NCBI RefSeq assembly: GCF_030272615.1
Contig: NC_081415.1
Location: 627,195,740 to 627,259,739 of the forward strand
Source: Cryptomeria japonica
Taxonomy: Eukaryota; Streptophyta; Pinopsida; Cupressales; Cupressaceae
Length of the DNA stretch: 64,000 nt
Direction of reading: 5' to 3'
Both the position numbers and the translations under genes were made by a program. Below are positions 12,346-24,003 of the stretch, piece by piece; position 1 is the first letter of the stretch; each line of letters opens with the position of its first letter. The notes below the pieces were generated by a model that did not search any database, was not told the DNA's origin, and saw nothing but the letters and a program-made list of their open reading frames with translations.

Positions 12346-12906
12346 TGATGTAGTCAAGGTAGGGAGTTCCAATGAAGGAAATCCCATCCTTGCAGCCTAA
12401 CACAAAAACCATGCAAGATATATAGGTAACACAACACTAGATAAAGCAGAAAGAACAACCGGTAACATCACAGAATACACAATCAGTAACTAGTATCAAT
12501 AATTTTTATAACAGTTTGAAGAATTACATATGCCACATGTTAGATCATAGTCCAGGATAAAAATAATGCTTACAACACAAACCTAAGATCCTCAAATCAT
12601 CCACATATCAAATTGGCCTCTAGAAATGGTATGTCGGTTCAACCCTAATCCAGACCTCAACCCTTTCGTCTTCAGTCCACCGAACCAGAATCTCATCAGT
12701 TCTACATCTTCGCTCAATATCAAACTTCTATTATCTATCTTCTTTCTTCTATCCCCTCAAATGATTCACAAACTTCTATTTATACTGTCCAAAAATAATA
12801 ACAACTTGATCAAGTCAGCCCAAAGACCAACCAGTTCATGAAACATGCTAATGGTAACATGTCAACTCATATCACTAAGAACAAATTCCAATGCACAAAA
12901 CATGAA
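12346..12906 (-). repeat. Element Y 5' LTR, truncated
   Basis: Starts TGATGTAG at 12,346. Homology to the other copy ends near 12,906, about 330 bp short of the expected end. TATAAATA at 12,777-12,784 with GCTGAC at 12,814-12,819. Confidence 0.6.
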
Positions 12907-12929
12907 TTAAACAGGGGTAACATGGAAAC

Positions 12930-15110
12930 AATGGAATGCCCCGGATGTAGAAGTAGGCTAGAATAGGCTTAGAAGAATGGATAATGAGGTGGTTTGATGG
13001 GATGCAAGAGGATTTTGATGCCCTAAAGTCATGGGAGATTGGCCTCCCATGATGGAATTATACAGGGAGCTCAGAGGAGCAAAGCAAGTTACACTGAACT
13101 TGCTAGGACTTGGATTTGTAGGGCACTGGCCTCATATTTGGGAAACACAGCCTTGATGATAGCTTTAGTTGAGAGGTGGAATAGTAAGACCTATTCCTTC
13201 CATCTACCTATAGGTGAGGCCAACATCACCCTTCTCATTGTATGGGAGATCTTGAAGGTTCTAATTAGAGGTGTGATTCCTGAGTATAGATTGGATCATG
13301 GTGAGGACTACCTGTGGTGGATATGTGAGTGTGATGATTTTCCTATGGATAAGATGAGGACAGTGCTACAGACAGTGATGGAGCCATAGAGAGGGGTTCC
13401 TCATCTAGTACTATTCATCTGTAGATTGATCAGTGGTCAGATGATGTCGGATCTGAGTGGGCATAAATTTTATATGGGCTGGAGAAAATATATATATTAT
13501 ATGCTCGAGCACGAGGTAGAGTATGCTTGGGGTGTGGTGATGCTAGGATAGTTATACCATGATATGCGTATGTGTGTGTGCTGAGGTTATAAGAACCTCG
13601 GTACCGGTGTCACGCTCCTACACATTTAGGCATGGGAGCATATTGCAGTGACATGGCCACTAGGAGTGTAGGATCAGAAGCCCCACGATCCATACATTGA
13701 TAGGTATAGGGGGTTATTACACTATACATGGGTTGGTGCTTGTTGGTTCTGGAGATGGGTCCTGGATGAGATGGTTGTATCCGCATGGCGACCATTCAGA
13801 GATTGTGAGAACTGGAGGTATGATTACATGCTAGCATGGGTGCAAACAAAGTGTTGGTTGTTTGGCAGGATGATCCATGTGATTGATCAGTATTTACCAC
13901 ATCAGGTTGTGAGGTAGTTTGGATTGCAATAGGACATTGTCAGTTATGAGCACACACATTTGCACATTACTAGGGAGGCTACAACATGGGGAGATGTCGT
14001 GGGTCTATTTGCGGTATGCTTGAGTTGGACAAGGGCATCTATGGTGCCATGGGATGAGAGGGTAGAGGTTGGGGATGATCTCAATTGCACAAGTGAATAC
14101 GCCACATGGTGGGAGGCATATAGGCTAGTTCAATTTTTGGTGTCAGGGGTTTTGTAGGAGGATGAGAGGAGACCAGTGATAGAAGAGATAGTGGGGGGAG
14201 ATGCACATATGGTTGGTGAGAGAGAGGCAAGAGGAGGGGATAGAGTCAGTGATGGATGTCAAGGAGTAGAGGGGGGAAGACGGATACTTGAGGTAGTTCT
14301 ACCATTTTGGTGAAGGTTCTAATAGGATAGCTCAGGGCGCTCAGAGGAGAGGATCTAGTAGAGGGAGGAGGAGAGGGAGAAGGGGAGCCAATGGATATAT
14401 TAGCGGGAGAGGGGGGACAAAAGAGATGGGAGGGAGAGGGAGATAGGAGGGACAAGTGTTACAGGCCATTTTGGATAGGGACACGGAGAGGGCCAGAGTA
14501 TAGAGTCTAGAGGACCAGTTGGCACCAAAGAGATAGAGGGTGGATCAGGAGAGTGCTAGATTTGATAGCCTACAAGAAAAGGTATATCGGATGAGGGAGG
14601 AGGGGGATGCACTATAGAAGGATCTAGAGGTATCCATCTCTAAGAAAGATAGCTTGAGGGTAAAGGCTGATACGACCTCATAGTTATTAGATGATGCTAG
14701 GAGTGGGGGAGCTATTGAACAACTTAGGGAGGAGATATAGAGGATGGACAAGGAGATAGACACTCTTTGGGTGAGATTGAGTAGATCAGAAGTAGAGGCA
14801 GTGAGACTCCAAGGGGAGAGGGATGTGGTGAGATGGGAATTGGACCCGGTGCAGTAGCTAACATTGGTTACTAAGGCCCTAGATGCATGGAGGGAAACAA
14901 AGAGGGCCTTATGAGAGGTCCAGTATTATAGGAGTCTCTATGAGAGATCAGTGTCGCAAGATCAGTGGGTGCCTTCCTAGATAGAGCATACTCAATCCAG
15001 ATAGATGCAAACACAAATGTAGGCATTGGGAGAGTCTTTGGGAATGAGAGCTCCCCGACCACCACCAACTGGGCCCTCAGGAGGTGCAGAAGATAGGGGG
15101 AGTGCAGGCT
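12930..15110 (+). pseudogene. Plant mobile domain (PMD/MAIN-like) frame carried antisense in the gypsy element
   Basis: Lies on the plus strand, opposite to gypsy pol and downstream of it. The first open part (13,039-13,386) shows the PMD hallmark FHLPIGEANITL after a VERWNS motif. Later parts in shifting frames give LLHIWAWEHIAVTWPL-like, WRPF and VRQFGLQ-like motifs near 13,620, 13,790 and 13,905, and HLHITREATTWGD at about 13,960. A Glu/Arg-rich stretch (about 14,460-14,870) looks like a coiled coil. Many stops (13,387, 13,548, 13,580, 13,917 and others) show it is dead. PMD proteins occur both in plant genes of the MAIN family and in transposable elements; antisense extra frames are known in Tat-lineage elements. 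Function here is unknown. Confidence 0.8.
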
Positions 15111-16010
15111 AGTACTCCATTATGTATGTGTGTGACTTTTTTGACACTTCAGGGCTATCATTGTATCATGATTGGACTCATAATAATTTGTGATATATAT
15201 ATATGACATTAGATGTAGTTTTGGCGATGCATCTATGCATTTTATTATGGATTGTTGATGGACTTTGATTATGGATATGTGATGGATGATTTTGATTTTA
15301 TGATTTTATGATTATGATGATGAATATGTATTGGCATGCTTGTGATGGAGGATGGATGTCTATATGATGTGTATGATTATGATTATGATTCTAACATGCT
15401 TTGGATGCAGGATGCATGTGATTTATGTGATGGATGTGATGGATGTCATGATGTCATGATTATGATATATGCAGGCTCTATTATGATGTGCGATGCTATA
15501 TGATTACTTATGATGAAATATGTAATGTGATGATGACATGGTTATCTTTGATGGAATTATTATAATGATGTATGCAATACAAATGGATGATTGTCATGTC
15601 CTTATTACATTTCAAATCATAGAGCTTATTACATTTCAACTCAGTGTGATTGGATTTTATTATAATGGAGTTGAAATATTTAGCCTTAATGTGATAATAT
15701 GAAATGAATGCAATTTAAAATGATTATGAAACTAAATGTGAAGTTCAACTCTAATGGATGCAATAAAAAATGGTAATGCAACTATAATGTAAATGTAATT
15801 AAAATGGTAATGCAACTAAATTAAAAGGGCAACTATAATGATTGTGAAAAGTGAAATGGGTGAGAATGCAACTATAATGCAAATATAACTAAAATGATGG
15901 TGATTATGTAATGACCTAAAATGAACACGTAAATGATAATTAAACTAAAATGATTGCAACTAAAATGATTATGATGCAACTATTTTAATAATGAGACAAC
16001 CATAATACAA
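15111..16010. repeat. Low-complexity ATG/GAT-rich degenerate repeats
   Basis: No gene. First GATTATGAT/GGATGTGAT-like runs (15,240-15,560), then dispersed units around AACTAAAATGATTATGATGC (15,640-16,010). It is the spacer between the PMD frame and pol in the gypsy element. Confidence 0.6.
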
Positions 16011-17439
16011 TGATATAGGACTAGATGGAAGAATAGAAAGGGGAAAGTGAATAAAATGGAGTATCCAAGATAAGGGGACATGGGATGAAAAATGCAAGTG
16101 GAATGAGTAAGTTATTATTGTGTAGATGTGGAGAGAATTCCTAGTTTAATATTTCCAAGGATGATCTACATCACTTATTATAGGAGTCAGGATGTTATCA
16201 GGATCTGAGGCGTGGACTAGACTCTCAAACAATAGGTGTCTTTATGCACACAAGCTCACAAACACCATGATGATGTAGATGCGGGACTATAGGATCGTAC
16301 AAGAGAAACCATAAAACACACCATGCCACAAAAGATGCCCCACTATACACCAACCCAAGACATACAAGGATATAGAATGATCCAGGTAGCCTTTAGATAG
16401 GAGTAGTCATAGGACACAAACATGCAAATCAAAGCAAAAAAATCAAACCACACAAATGACATGCATGTGGCCAACTGATATCTCTTGCCAAGAATAGGAC
16501 TAGGATTACAATGATGGTGTCAGACCTGGGAAGGATGTATCTCAATGGGTAAAGAAAATTAATAGGATTGATTAGGCAATGTAAGTATATGGTTGGTGTG
16601 CATAAAAGCAGATGTGAAACTGACTGCTAGGATTTGGTTAGGCTCATGTGGAAGGATATTTGGATGATGAGAAAGTCAAGAAGAAACTCTTTTTGTTTAG
16701 ATGAAATCTCAGGGGATGAGGAAATCTCAGTGTATTGGGACGTTCCTTGTTCACGGCCTAAACAAAATCTCATCATCTCATGAAGGACAAGGTGAACGTA
16801 AGTGATGAAGGTGGACGACCATGACTAAAACAATCTGCATAGATGGGGAATGTGAATATGGGAGGTGAAGTAGAGAATTCATTCTTAACATCACTAATGG
16901 AATATGGAGGCCAAGCGGGGTGATGGAAGGGGAATGTGATGCATGTGAAATATGGAAGCTAGGCAGAATGGTGTAGTGGATAAGTTGTCCTATCAATCAT
17001 AGCACTAATGAAATGTGGAATGGAGGGGGGGTAAGATGGTAGGTTGATGGGTGATGGTGCGGAAGTTTCAATGATTGATGCATAGTATTCAAATGGGAAG
17101 GAGATGGATCGACGTATGATGTGACAATTAAGCAACCAATTAATGGCTTACATTGCAAAATATGGATATTGGGCAGGTGGGTGGGAAAAGATGAGCATCC
17201 AGAGAGACGATGGATCTGATTTATTTACCTTGATGCCCAAAATAGGTTTTCACCAAGGTACTTTCCCATAGCACCACAAAGTGGTTTTCACTAATGGATG
17301 GATAGATTTTTCTTTACTTTTTTTCTTTTTCCATTTTTTTTTGTATTTTTTTATTTTTGAAAACTGGGGAACCTTTGGAGACTAGGTGTAGAAACTCTTT
17401 AAATACATGATGTTCATAGGCTCATCTAGAGGATCCCCT
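16011..17439. other. Gypsy spacer, no gene seen
   Basis: I see no supported reading frame. A T-rich stretch lies at 17,290-17,356 (A-rich on the element strand). Short open frames, such as 16,778-16,996, lack any recognisable domain. Confidence 0.5.
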
Positions 17440-18490
17440 TAAGGTGTGGCTAATTGGTAAGCTCCTAATCCATATTTTCTAATGATCACATATGGTCCAA
17501 GCCAATTATGCTCAAACTTGCCTTTATTTTCTTGTTCTTGAAGATTCTTCTAATTTTCCATAAGCACTAGGTCACCAATGTCAAATTCTTGGTTCTAACC
17601 TTCTTTTTGTAGCTTAGCCAAAGGCAATTCTGATATACCCCTAGATGATTCAAGGCCTTGAGGCACCTTTTATCCAGCAATTCTAGCTCTTGCAATCTGG
17701 CAACTCTGTATTCTTCATCAGGGAGAATGTTCTACAACGAGACCCAAAGTGAAGGGATCTTGATCTCAAGGGAGAGGATGGATTTGGAACCGAAGACTAG
17801 GGAGTATGGGGTGGCTCATGTGGGGGTATGAATGCTTATGTAGTAGGCCCAAAGGGAAGGATGGAGTTGTAAGTGCCAATCATGGCCAGCTTCATTGACT
17901 ATTTTGTCAAGGATTTTGATAAGGGTTTTATTTGAAGCCTCAGCTTGACCTTTGCCTTGCGGGTAGTAGGGGGTGGAAAAGTAGTGGTGAATGGAGAATT
18001 TCTAGCATAATTCCTCTACATCATATTTTTTTAAAGGTCTACCATTATTTGTTATGATAACCTTAGGAATTCCATAGCGATAGATAAGGTAATTTAGGAT
18101 GAATTTGGAAATTTGTTTGGCAATTGTAAAAGTGAGTGGTATGGCTTCCACCCACTTAATAACATATTTTGTAGTAGTTATTATGAACTTATGACCATTA
18201 GATGAGGTGGGATGGATTTTCCCTATGAAATCAAGTCCCCACTGAGAGAAGGGCCAAGGTGTGATAAATGGCTGCAAATCCTAAGAGGGCATGTGAATCT
18301 TGTCACCATGTTTCTAACAAGTGATACATTTCCTTACATAATGATAGGTAGGTTCTTCCATTGTTGGCCAATAGTATCTTGTGTGCAAGAGCTTCTTAGC
18401 CAAAGTGATGCCACTTGAGTGTGCTCCACAAATACCTTCGTGCAGTTCACGTAGTGCCCATTCAGCCTCCTCTTTGTCTAAACACCTTAG
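17440..18490 (-). pseudogene. Gypsy integrase, degenerate
   Basis: Minus-strand integrase of the Tat element. The HHCC zinc-binding region is readable at about 18,480-18,300 (HEG...HSSG...CITC). The core starts near 18,277 with WGLDFIGKI (first catalytic D). The second catalytic position reads T-N-N-G instead of T-D-N-G (18,047-18,049), a D-to-N loss. The glutamate region is PQGKGQAEASNKTL, so E is kept. Stops at about 18,315, 18,270, 18,000 and 17,830 break the frame. Integrase would insert the cDNA into host DNA; this copy cannot. Confidence 0.88.
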
Positions 18491-18599
18491 GAGATTTCCA
18501 TGAAAGTTCCTTCAAAATAGGGTATCACCAGGGATAGTGTAGCGAGAGGATCGGCAAATGAAAATTTTTTGTTGGGTTTTGGTGAGGTGAGGGGGAATG

Positions 18600-19164
18600 A
18601 TGTTGTCTCGTAGATAGGCAAAGGTTTCTTGGTACCATGGGGAATCAAAATCAACGAGGACACACCATTTCTGATTTTAGGACATCATATGTTGGTACTA
18701 AGAGTTGCTCAACCAAGAACTCACACTTTTGACCATTTGTCAGCATTTGGAGGGGGTAACCAATTGTATCCATGGTGCTAGCAGCTCTGTTGTTTGTTCT
18801 AGGAACTTGTTCAAATTATGTCAAGGTGAAATGTTGCTTAAGGTCCTCTACCATGCTATGATAAGGGAGTATATTATCATCTTTTGTTTGATACTCATCA
18901 TTTACTTTATTAATGACAAGTTGGGAGTCACTGTAGACTTGTAGCTTTGTGATTTTCCATTAGATAGTTAAATGGAGTCCAATAATGAGGGTTTCATATT
19001 TTGCAATGTTGTTTGTGCATTCATAGGCTATCTTGTAGGAATTAGGGATGCAGTCTCCTTGAGGTGTGATCAGCAATATTCCTGCCCCTAATCTATGTTG
19101 TGTGTAAGAGTCATCAACATATAACTACCATGTGGTAGATTTGGTGACAGACATGATAGAAACA
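18600..19164 (-). pseudogene. Gypsy second, archaeal-type RNase H (Tat hallmark), degenerate
   Basis: Between the RT-linked RNase H and integrase a second RNase H-like domain is readable: LGAGILLITPQG, then ECTNNIAKYETL, then VYSDSQLVINK, on the minus strand at about 19,110-18,890. In active relatives the middle motif is normally A-E-Y-E, so the catalytic glutamate appears to be lysine here. Presence of this extra domain places the element in the Tat lineage. Stops occur near 19,140 and 18,940. Confidence 0.75.
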
Positions 19165-20840
19165 TCATGAAACTGTTATTGGAGGGTAATCACCCTGAAG
19201 AGGAGCATCAACCAATTGGTCATTTATGGCTTGTCTTTTGACTGCTTTTTGGTCCACATACTCAATGTCAAATTCACTTAGGACCATGACCCACTTTGTT
19301 CTGCGGCTTGTGAGAGCAGCCTTACACAACAAAAATTTGAGAGTATCAATCTTTGTTATCAATTTAGTCTTGTTTTTAAGCATATAGTGGCACAATTTTT
19401 GTGTGATGAAAATCAATGCAAGGCAATCTCTTTCTATAGGAGTATAATTGAGTTCATACCCTACAAGAGTGTGGCTGATATAGTAAATTGCATGTTCCTT
19501 CCCTTTGTCATCTATTTATGCAAGTAATTCCCCCAGTGCCACTATAGTTGTTGACATGTACAAGAGGAGGGGTTGACCCAGAATAGGTGGCATCAAAACT
19601 AGAGGAGAGGCAAGATATTCTTTCAATTTGTCAAAGGCCTTCATCTGCAAAAGGATGGCATTTATCTACAAGTTGTGCTATGAATCTGCAGATAGATTCC
19701 CTGTAGACTACAAAGTTTCTTAAGTGCCTTAGGAGGAGGCATTTCCATGATTTCTTTCACCTTTGTCAGGTCCACCTCTATTCCTCTACGAGAGAGAATA
19801 AACCCCAAGAGCTTTCCTCATGTAACCCTGAAGACACATTTCTTAGAATTTAGGTGCAACTTATATTTGTCAAGTGTTTCAAAGATCTTCCTTAGGATTG
19901 GAATATGTTGTTCTCTCATTTTAGAATTGCCTAAGAGATCATCCATATAATATTCCATTATATTGTGCAAAAGGTCATGGAAGATAGTTTTCATGGCTCT
20001 TTGGTAGGTTGCTCCTATGTTCTTGAGACCAAAGGGCATGACTTGATAGAAAAAGGTACCCCAAGGTGTTGTGAATGTCATCTTATGTTGATCCTCTTCT
20101 ATGATCATGATTTGATTGTACCTAGAGAATCCATCCATTAGGGAGAGCATCTCATGTCCTATTGTGATGTCTACAATCATGTCTATATTTGGTAGAGGGA
20201 AATCATCTTTCGGGCATGCTTAATGAGATCTCTAAAGCTTGTACAAATTCTGATGTCCCTAGAGGCTTTGCCAATAGGTACAATATTTGAAACCCACTCA
20301 GGATAGTCTATGGGTTTGATGAATCTAACATCAAGCATCTTTTGGAGTTCTACTTTGACTAAGAGGGAAACTTGTGGATGCATCTTGTGTAGCTTCTATT
20401 TGACAGGCTTGGCATCTGGTCGAATTTCAAGGTTGTGCACTACTAACTCCGGATCAAGGCTTGGCATGTCAACAAAGGATCAAGCAAAGTTGATTTTCAT
20501 CTCTTGTATAAAGCTCATGAAATTTTGCTTCTCTTGATCCGTAAGGGATTTAGAAATAAGCACATTCTTTGGATTCTCCTTTGTTCCCATGTTGATAGTG
20601 TCATTTTCTTCAGTAAGAAAGAGTGACTTTTCCTGGTACGAGGGAACCATGATAAGAAAGTCAAGGAGACCATCTTCTAGCATCTCATCTAAGTTTTCAC
20701 TAGAATATGTGTCCTTTATTTTTACTCTTTTTACATCCAAAGTTGCCTCAGAGAGGTTTTCATTTGGGGAATTTTGATTTTCTCTTATTTTGATTTTTGC
20801 GACTGAGGGAATTGACTTGATTACCAAAGTATGCTTCCAG
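19165..20840 (-). pseudogene. Gypsy reverse transcriptase and RNase H, degenerate
   Basis: RT begins after an acidic linker (20,827-20,480). Recognisable pieces are KPIDYPEWVSNIVPIGK (about 20,330-20,280), ICTSFRDLIK (normally CTDFRDLNK), LSLMDGFSRYNQI and MPFGLKN. The active site YMDD is intact at 19,938-19,949. The RT-linked RNase H ends with RTKWVMVLSEFDIEYV and an AINDQL motif (19,320-19,210). Stops at about 20,479, 20,398, 20,184 and 19,817, plus frameshifts between 19,817 and 19,416, disrupt it. The domain would copy element RNA to cDNA and remove the RNA strand. Confidence 0.9.
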
Positions 20841-22480
20841 GTTAAGCTAAATGCCCTTCATAGATGTGTGATTTTCAAGGTATTGCATAGTAAGTAATTC
20901 CAAGAGGGCAACATTGTCGACACATATATCAAGAATGGGTTGTCCTCGTTGACTCCAATCAATAAGTTTAGGGTGGACAAATTGGAGCTCAGATGGGATA
21001 GAAGGGATAATGGGGGTGATAGTGTTTATGTAGGCGTCATCAAATATGTCATCAAGGTATTTGAAAGTCACTTCATAGCATTCCTCTTCGTCAAAGTCTT
21101 CAACTTTGGTAGGAGGGTCTGGTAGGGCACTAGTGATAGTGATCTTAGGTATAGGTGAGTAACCCAAGCCTCTGTTATACTTATAGGAGATTGGAGAGAT
21201 GGGCTCCTTTTTGCCTTGTTCTTGTGGTCCAAGACAATGTCCTTTGTAACACATCTTGTCTACCACGTGGATTCCTTAGGATACATTTCTTTAGATATGT
21301 CTATTGGTGCTTCATCTTCTTCTCGTATAACCATGAAGTGACATTAGTTTCTAGGCTTTCTTCATCAAGTGGACCCCACTGCTGGAAGGTGGTTTTCTTG
21401 TACTTCATAGTGGATTTTATTTTCTTCTTAATTTCCTTTGGCTTTCTATATGACTTAGGTGAGGGTGGGAGTATACCCACATAAAGAGCATTGTGAAGGG
21501 TATACTCTCCATGACCATTGTCAATGATCTTGACCTTGATCTCATATTGGTAGAGGTGGATGTGACATTGGATGGATCTGATGGCAGAGGTGGAACTGGT
21601 GAGTTGAGTGGGCAATGGTAGGGGTTCTTCCCTTCAAGAAGTTTGCAATATTGGAAGGGTTACAGGTCAGCGGGGATGGTAATTTCTTTACCATTGAAGG
21701 GTAATTTAAGACATTGGTGATATGTGGATGGGACAGCTTGAATGGAGTGTATCCATGGGTAACCAAGGAGAATATTGTATGGGAGATCAGGGTCCAAGAC
21801 CTGACATTTTCTATCCACTACTACATGGCCCACTTGAAGAGGAAAAGTTATGGTTCCTTTAGAAACTCTTTTTGCATCATCATAGGCTTTGATTGTGATC
21901 TTTCCTTATGTGTCTACCAAATCTTTGTAAATTCCTAGTTTTTTTATCAACTTTTGTATGTGCAAAGGTTTAAGCCATATCCACTATCTATAAGAACTCT
22001 CTTGATTTTATGTTTTTGTATAATGGCTTTGATATGGAGGGTTTTGTTGTGATATGGATCATCAGATGGTGCATCCTTAGATGTGAGCACAAGGTGATCT
22101 TGCATAGTGAGTTTACCTTTGAGGGCTTGAAATTAGGCTACATTGATATTATCTGGAACACAAGACTCTAGGAGGGCTTGTTCAAGGATCTCTTTCTCGA
22201 TAGGAGATGTCTTGAGGAGTTTTAAGATAGAGATCTATGCAAGTTTCTTTCTAAGATGATAAAGGATATCATAGAGGCAGGTGGATGACATGGGGGGTTG
22301 TGGAGGGGGAGGAGGAGCTCCCTGGATGGTCACTCTTCCTCTTCGGGTGGTAACATTTCAATCATTCTAAGAATAGGAAGAGGAAGGTATGGAACCTTGA
22401 ATGACTATTTTTGCTTGGGATACTTGATTTGATAATTGAGAAGGAGGAGTACCTTGGATGGTGACCCTAGGTCTATGAGA
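20841..22480 (-). pseudogene. Gypsy protease and protease-RT linker, degenerate
   Basis: The aspartic protease is readable: VLIDSGYGLNL holds the catalytic D-S-G, intact at 21,980-21,991. Downstream GYPWIHSIQAVPSTYHQ (about 21,765-21,715) is the conserved block typical of Tat proteases, which normally has PWIH and AVPST. The linker to RT (21,266-20,847) is acidic and has the LDD and PIIPSIPSE features common in these elements. Stops at about 21,905, 21,664 and 21,300 break the frame. The protease would process gag-pol. Confidence 0.82.
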
Positions 22481-22489
22481 TGTAGGGGG

Positions 22490-24003
22490 GATTATCTCCT
22501 TGGATTGTGATGGTGTTAACATGGGTATCGGTAGGTTCTATGCAGCCTACCAAGGAATCAAAGCCAGAGACATAATTGGTATAGTCATAATTAAAAACAT
22601 GAGATGATGAGGCTTTGTCCTACCCATGCTTAGGAAAAGGGTCCTGGTATATTTTAAGTTTGTCATTTGAGTTACCAAGCTTAGGAGTTGCAACCTCAAT
22701 GTCACCCTTGTCAATTAGGTCTTGGATGTAGCTATTTAATATTGTGCACTTACATGTATCATGACCATTGACACAATGGTAATGACAATATTCATTTTCA
22801 TTATATCATCGAGGTTTAGGTTGATTTGCATAAAAAGGGCATGTTATTGGAAAGACAACAGCACCAACCTTGACTAGCTCCTAGAAGATGACCTCAATGG
22901 ATTCAAAAGTGTAGTGTACTCACGTTGGGGTTTGTTGTTGGAGAAGGAAAGTCAACCTTGGATAGAGATATTCTCATGAGGTTGAGATTTATTGCATGGG
23001 TTAGTGTGAGCATTGAATAAATTATTGGTGGTGGTGGGTTTGGAAGGAGAAGCCACAATCTAGACATGCTTGGCATCGATGACTCCATCATTGACAACAT
23101 TTTTGTTTTTAGAACAAAATTTTGGGTTGTCATTATACAAGGAACCTTGATTATATTTTTGGTAATGTTTTAATGTTCCTTCCTCTAAAAGAACACTCTC
23201 TAAGGATAGGCCCTTCTTGGTGATTTGGTCAAAGGTTTCTAAGAATTAACAAGTCAGAAGTTTTGATAATTTAGGTACCAGGTTACGTTGGAATAGCACA
23301 ACTTGATTTGACTCTGGTATGTCCCATGGAAACTTCTTGATGATATGTCACCATCTTTGGAGGAAGTTGGTGAAATTGTCTTCAAATATTTTCTTTGCGT
23401 TGCATAGGTCCATCAAGGAAACATTATTCTTAATGTTGTAAGCATAGTGGGACACAAACTTCTCTGCTAGGTCTAGGAATGACTTGATGGAGCCATGGGG
23501 TAGGGAAGAGAACCAAGTGAGGGCATCCCCACTAATAATTTTAGGAAAAAGTCTTCTAAGGTAGACATCACAATAAAAGACCTCTTGACAAAGGATATAA
23601 AATTCATGGATATGGTCTCTAAGATCACCCTTGCCCTTATATTTTACAAACTTGGGCATCTTGAAACTGGAGGACAAGGTGCAACCAAAATGGAAGGATC
23701 ATATGGACAAGGACATATTTCCTCAAAATTTTAAGGTCTCTTTTTTGTCCCATCCTTGATATTTTTGATAAGGTCTTTCATGTCCTGTATTTCTTTCATA
23801 AGGTCAGGTTGTTGATTGTGGATATTAGGGACATAGTGACCCATGTTATACCCTGGTATTTGGTTGATCATGAGAGAGATACCACTACCACCACCAATAT
23901 ATTGCTAAGAAAAACTGATAGGTTGTGAAGTAACTTGAGGTTGTGACCCACTAATGGTGCTAGCGGCAGGTAAGCTAGTGTTAATGAAGTTGAGGGAATT
24001 ATG
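22490..24003 (-). pseudogene. Gypsy gag, C-terminal part, degenerate
   Basis: Continues the gag frame cut at 55,524. A helix-rich start (KEIQDMKDLIKNIKDGTK, about 23,800-23,745) leads into the retrotransposon gag domain (23,677-23,348), with DHIHEFYILCQEVFY, LRRLFPKIISGDALTWF and SFLDLAEKFVSHYAYN. Near 22,780-22,680 a HDTCKCTILN...IQDLIDKG block marks the gag end in Tat elements. Stops at 23,907 and 23,737 and others make it non-functional. The TSD base block TTATG at 23,999-24,003 ends it. Confidence 0.85.
23999..24003. repeat. TSD TTATG, left copy (element C)
   Basis: Identical to 55,519-55,523; gag coding resumes on the far side, so it is a true target-site duplication. Confidence 0.93.

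Larger units (their letters stand above)
11166..12906 (-). mobile_element. Short non-coding LTR element Y (TRIM/LARD-like)
   Basis: Two direct repeats (11,166-11,650 and 12,425-12,906 align closely) flank a short middle with an initiator-Met primer-binding site beside the right repeat. The inferred LTR is about 900 bp with TGTAGGAG and CTACATCA ends. The internal region is only about 360 bp and has no recognisable gag or pol. The left LTR is interrupted by X1; the right LTR is truncated where gypsy sequence starts. It would depend on proteins from other elements. Confidence 0.65.
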
